Assembly (NCBI GenBank): GCA_937989875.1
Contig: CALKBO010000059.1
Coordinates: forward strand, 1 to 42,130
Length of the DNA stretch: 42,130 nucleotides
Reading direction: 5' to 3'
From: an uncultured Collinsella sp.
GTDB lineage: Bacteria > Actinomycetota > Coriobacteriia > Coriobacteriales > Coriobacteriaceae
The notes beneath the pieces are model-generated. The model ran no database searches and was not told the origin of the DNA. It saw nothing but the letters and a program-made list of their open reading frames with translations. A program made the position numbers and the translations under genes. This document shows positions 40,569 to 42,130 of the stretch, one piece after another. The stretch's first letter is position 1. Each line of letters starts with the position of its first letter.

Positions 40569-40681
40569 GTAGCTAATTTGGGATGGGGCTATTGTTAGCG
40601 ACTTACGTTTGGTTTTCTGAAACGGGGATAGCTGTCCGACGCAGAAGTAGCTAATAAAGCCCCGTTCCAAATTAGCTACTT
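40567..40681. repeat. REPIN-like pair of inverted hairpins
   Basis: Arms at 40567-40590 and 40658-40681 are inverted copies with two mismatches over 24 bp. Each side is itself a hairpin: AAGTAGCTAAT (40645-40655) pairs with ATTAGCTACTT (40671-40681), and the left side does so less perfectly with TTAGCGACTT. The 115-bp unit fills most of the gap between dtd and veg. Confidence 0.85.
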
Positions 40682-40709
40682 GCGCAGGATTGCAGCAGAG
40701 TGCTATAGT
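40680..40709 (+). promoter_or_regulatory. Promoter of veg-ispE
   Basis: TTGCGC (40680-40685), an 18-bp spacer ending in TGC, and TATAGT (40704-40709). The last base of the REP element is the first of the -35. Confidence 0.6.
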
Positions 40710-40776
40710 ATTAGAGTTTTGTCTATCTTAGGGGTATTATCCCCTTTTTGAATTGCACCTTCTGGAGGCCCTGTTC

Positions 40777-41073
40777 ATGGAAGAGATGGAAGTCAATCAC
40801 GTCGACGACATCCACGAGAAGCTGACCGATATGGTGGGCGATCGCGTCAAGGTGAAGGCCAACATGGGCCGCACCCGCGTCGTCGAGCGCATGGGCACCA
40901 TCAAGAGCGTCCACCCCGCCGTCTTTATCGTCGAGGTTGAGGAGCGTCGCGGCCGTAAGTCGCGTCAGTCCTACCAGTATATCGATGTTCTCACCGGCCA
41001 GGTCGAGCTGTTCGACCCCGAGAGCGGCGAACATATCTTTACCCCGCTCGGCAATCAGCTCGAGGAGCACTAA
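40777..41073 (+). CDS. veg: Veg family protein
   Basis: The 98-residue small protein of the Veg (DUF1021) family contains the characteristic GDRVKVKANMGR, followed by a beta-rich half (KSVHPAVFIVEVEE and SYQYIDVLTGQVEL). In Bacillus subtilis, Veg stimulates biofilm formation and lies near ispE, the same neighbourhood as here. The start at 40777 has TCTGGAGG upstream. The leader carries AGGGG-TATTAT-CCCCT followed by TTTT (about 40730-40748), a mini-terminator-like hairpin. ispE starts three bases after the stop. Confidence 0.9.
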   Translation: MEEMEVNHVDDIHEKLTDMVGDRVKVKANMGRTRVVERMGTIKSVHPAVFIVEVEERRGRKSRQSYQYIDVLTGQVELFDPESGEHIFTPLGNQLEEH

Positions 41074-41075
41074 CG

Positions 41076-41990
41076 GTGACCGATTGGTCCCTCACCCTTG
41101 CCGCGCCGGCAAAGATTAACCTCTACCTGGGGGTTCATACCGAGCGCGACGCCCGCGGCTACCACAGGGTCGATTCCCTGATGGCGGCCGTCGGTCTTTC
41201 CGATACCGTGACGGTCACGCCGGCGCAGGCGCTGACCGTCCAGACGGTTCCGGCATCAGAATTTCCCATGCAAAAGAATACGGCGTATCGGGCTGCGGTT
41301 GCCATGGCCGAGCATTATGGTCGCGAGGCAAACATCTGCGTGACGATTGAGAAGTGCATTCCATTGTGCGCCGGCTTGGGCGGCCCCTCGACGGATGCGG
41401 CCGCGGTCATTGTCGCCTTGGCGGAGCTCTGGGGCATTGATCGCACCGATCCCGCGCTCGATGACATTGCGCGGGGCATTGGAGCTGACGTCCCGTTCTT
41501 TTTGCACGCGAGCCCTGCGTTCTACGTAGGTGGGGGAGACGTACTGGCAACTGAGTACCCCGCGCTGCCCGCAACACCCGTCGTGCTGGTCAAGCCGCGC
41601 GACGCGAGCGTTTCGACAATCGAAGCCTATCGACGTTTTGACGAGGCCCCGGTGCCTGCGGACAAGCCCGGCGCAATTGCATCTGCCTTGCGTGCTGGTG
41701 ATGCCGAGACGGCATATGCGCACATCCATAACAACCTGGGTGTCATTTCCGCACAGATGGAGCCGCAGATTCAAACGGTTCTCGATTGGCTACGTAAGCA
41801 GGACGGCGCAGTTGCTATAGATGTGTGCGGATCGGGTGCCTGCTCGTTTGCCATTTGCGACACCGCGGGCACGGCCGAAAGGCTTGCCGACGCTGCCCTG
41901 CAAAACGGCTGGTGGTCCTGCGTGACGGAGCTCATTCCCAATACGGTTCGCGTCGAAGGGTTGATTTCCGATCTCAGCCGAACACGTTGA
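41076..41990 (+). CDS. ispE: 4-diphosphocytidyl-2-C-methyl-D-erythritol kinase
   Basis: IspE phosphorylates CDP-methylerythritol in the MEP route to isoprenoids. The 304-residue GHMP kinase has LAAPAKINLYLGV at the start and the glycine-rich ATP loop IPLCAGLGGPSTDAA near residue 94 (most homologues read P-x-x-A-G-L-G-G-G-S-S-D, so one Gly is Pro here). GADVPFFL and the C-terminal GSGACSFA are also present. The GTG start has GAGGAG in the end of veg. A terminator follows 30 bases after the stop. Confidence 0.94.
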   Translation: MTDWSLTLAAPAKINLYLGVHTERDARGYHRVDSLMAAVGLSDTVTVTPAQALTVQTVPASEFPMQKNTAYRAAVAMAEHYGREANICVTIEKCIPLCAGLGGPSTDAAAVIVALAELWGIDRTDPALDDIARGIGADVPFFLHASPAFYVGGGDVLATEYPALPATPVVLVKPRDASVSTIEAYRRFDEAPVPADKPGAIASALRAGDAETAYAHIHNNLGVISAQMEPQIQTVLDWLRKQDGAVAIDVCGSGACSFAICDTAGTAERLADAALQNGWWSCVTELIPNTVRVEGLISDLSRTR

Positions 41991-42020
41991 GCGGATAGAC
42001 CGTTCCCGCAGTTAACCGAA

Positions 42021-42060
42021 CGCCCCCGCGGCCCCTCTCGGGCCCCGGGGGCGCCGTTTT
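42021..42060 (+). terminator. Terminator after ispE
   Basis: A 13-bp stem with one C-C mismatch (42021-42033 region with 42041-42053) is followed by CCGTTTT. Confidence 0.75.
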
Positions 42061-42082
42061 CCCAGTTGAAGGAACGGTGGAG

Positions 42083-42130
42083 ATGTGTTTCGATGGGTCC
42101 GGTGGCCATGCCCCGCCCGCCGCCCGGCAC
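42083..42130 (+). CDS. Possible start of an unknown gene, cut by the window edge
   Basis: An ATG at 42083 follows GAAGGAACGGTGGAG and opens a frame of 16 codons (MCFDGSGGHAPPAARH) to the edge. The position right after a terminator and the ribosome site make a gene start believable. The fragment is too short to assign. Confidence 0.35.
   Translation, partial: MCFDGSGGHAPPAARH

Overview
This 42 kb window is GC-rich (roughly 60-65%) chromosome with densely packed housekeeping genes and strong AAGGAG-type ribosome binding sites. The gene content points to a Gram-positive of the class Coriobacteriia, most likely Collinsella or a close relative. The clues are an LAQTG-type sortase signal, an AmaP/DUF2273/Asp23 envelope-stress cluster, a fused two-domain ECF ATPase, a Veg-ispE pair, and an ornithine/lysine-type rather than diaminopimelate-type MurE signature. 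The taxonomic call is inference from gene content, not from a marker search.

Layout. 3-3341: 3' part of a very long alanine-rich coiled-coil surface protein with an embedded CAP domain. 3542-5245 (minus strand): OPT-family transporter. 5438-8279: coaX, a dCMP deaminase, a Nfu-type protein and lgt. 8415-10598: large DUF6020-like membrane protein. 10764-15858: yebC, the amaP-DUF2273-asp23 cluster, a YitT protein and a zinc-ribbon membrane protein. 15999-19268: divergent M20 peptidase and YtcJ-type amidohydrolase. 20189-22215: groES-groEL, flanked on both sides by very large nested palindromes. 22552-27107: FMN riboswitch, ribU, fused ecfAA', ecfT and two flavin-binding split-barrel paralogues, closed by a strong terminator. 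27151-32162: argC-argJ-argB-argD behind a double ArgR-box-like palindrome. 32163-33037: gene-poor stretch with a MITE-like element, a duplicated tRNA 3'-end/terminator module and tRNA-Val(TAC). 33038-41990: asnB, murE-type ligase, HAD phosphatase, murI, rph, rdgB, dtd, veg and ispE. The start of another gene is cut by the right edge.

How the genes work together. Several products serve the cell envelope: lgt (lipoproteins), the murE-type ligase and murI (peptidoglycan precursors), ispE (isoprenoid precursors, ultimately the undecaprenyl carrier) and the Asp23 cluster. The arg genes make ornithine from glutamate by the cyclic ArgJ route. This is notable because the MurE-type ligase lacks the DAP-binding arginine signature, so ornithine or lysine could be its substrate. 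The riboflavin operon couples FMN sensing, riboflavin import and two predicted flavin-binding proteins.

The least ordinary content is intergenic. There are three copies of a 52-bp stem-loop repeat, two of them starting on the base after a stop codon. Two further hairpins have different stems but a related GRACAGG-like loop. A REPIN-like inverted pair follows dtd, and solo copies of its core motif are scattered elsewhere. Giant nested palindromes flank groESL, and an AT-rich foldback element lies next to a tRNA scar. No transposase, phage gene, CRISPR array or rRNA was seen.
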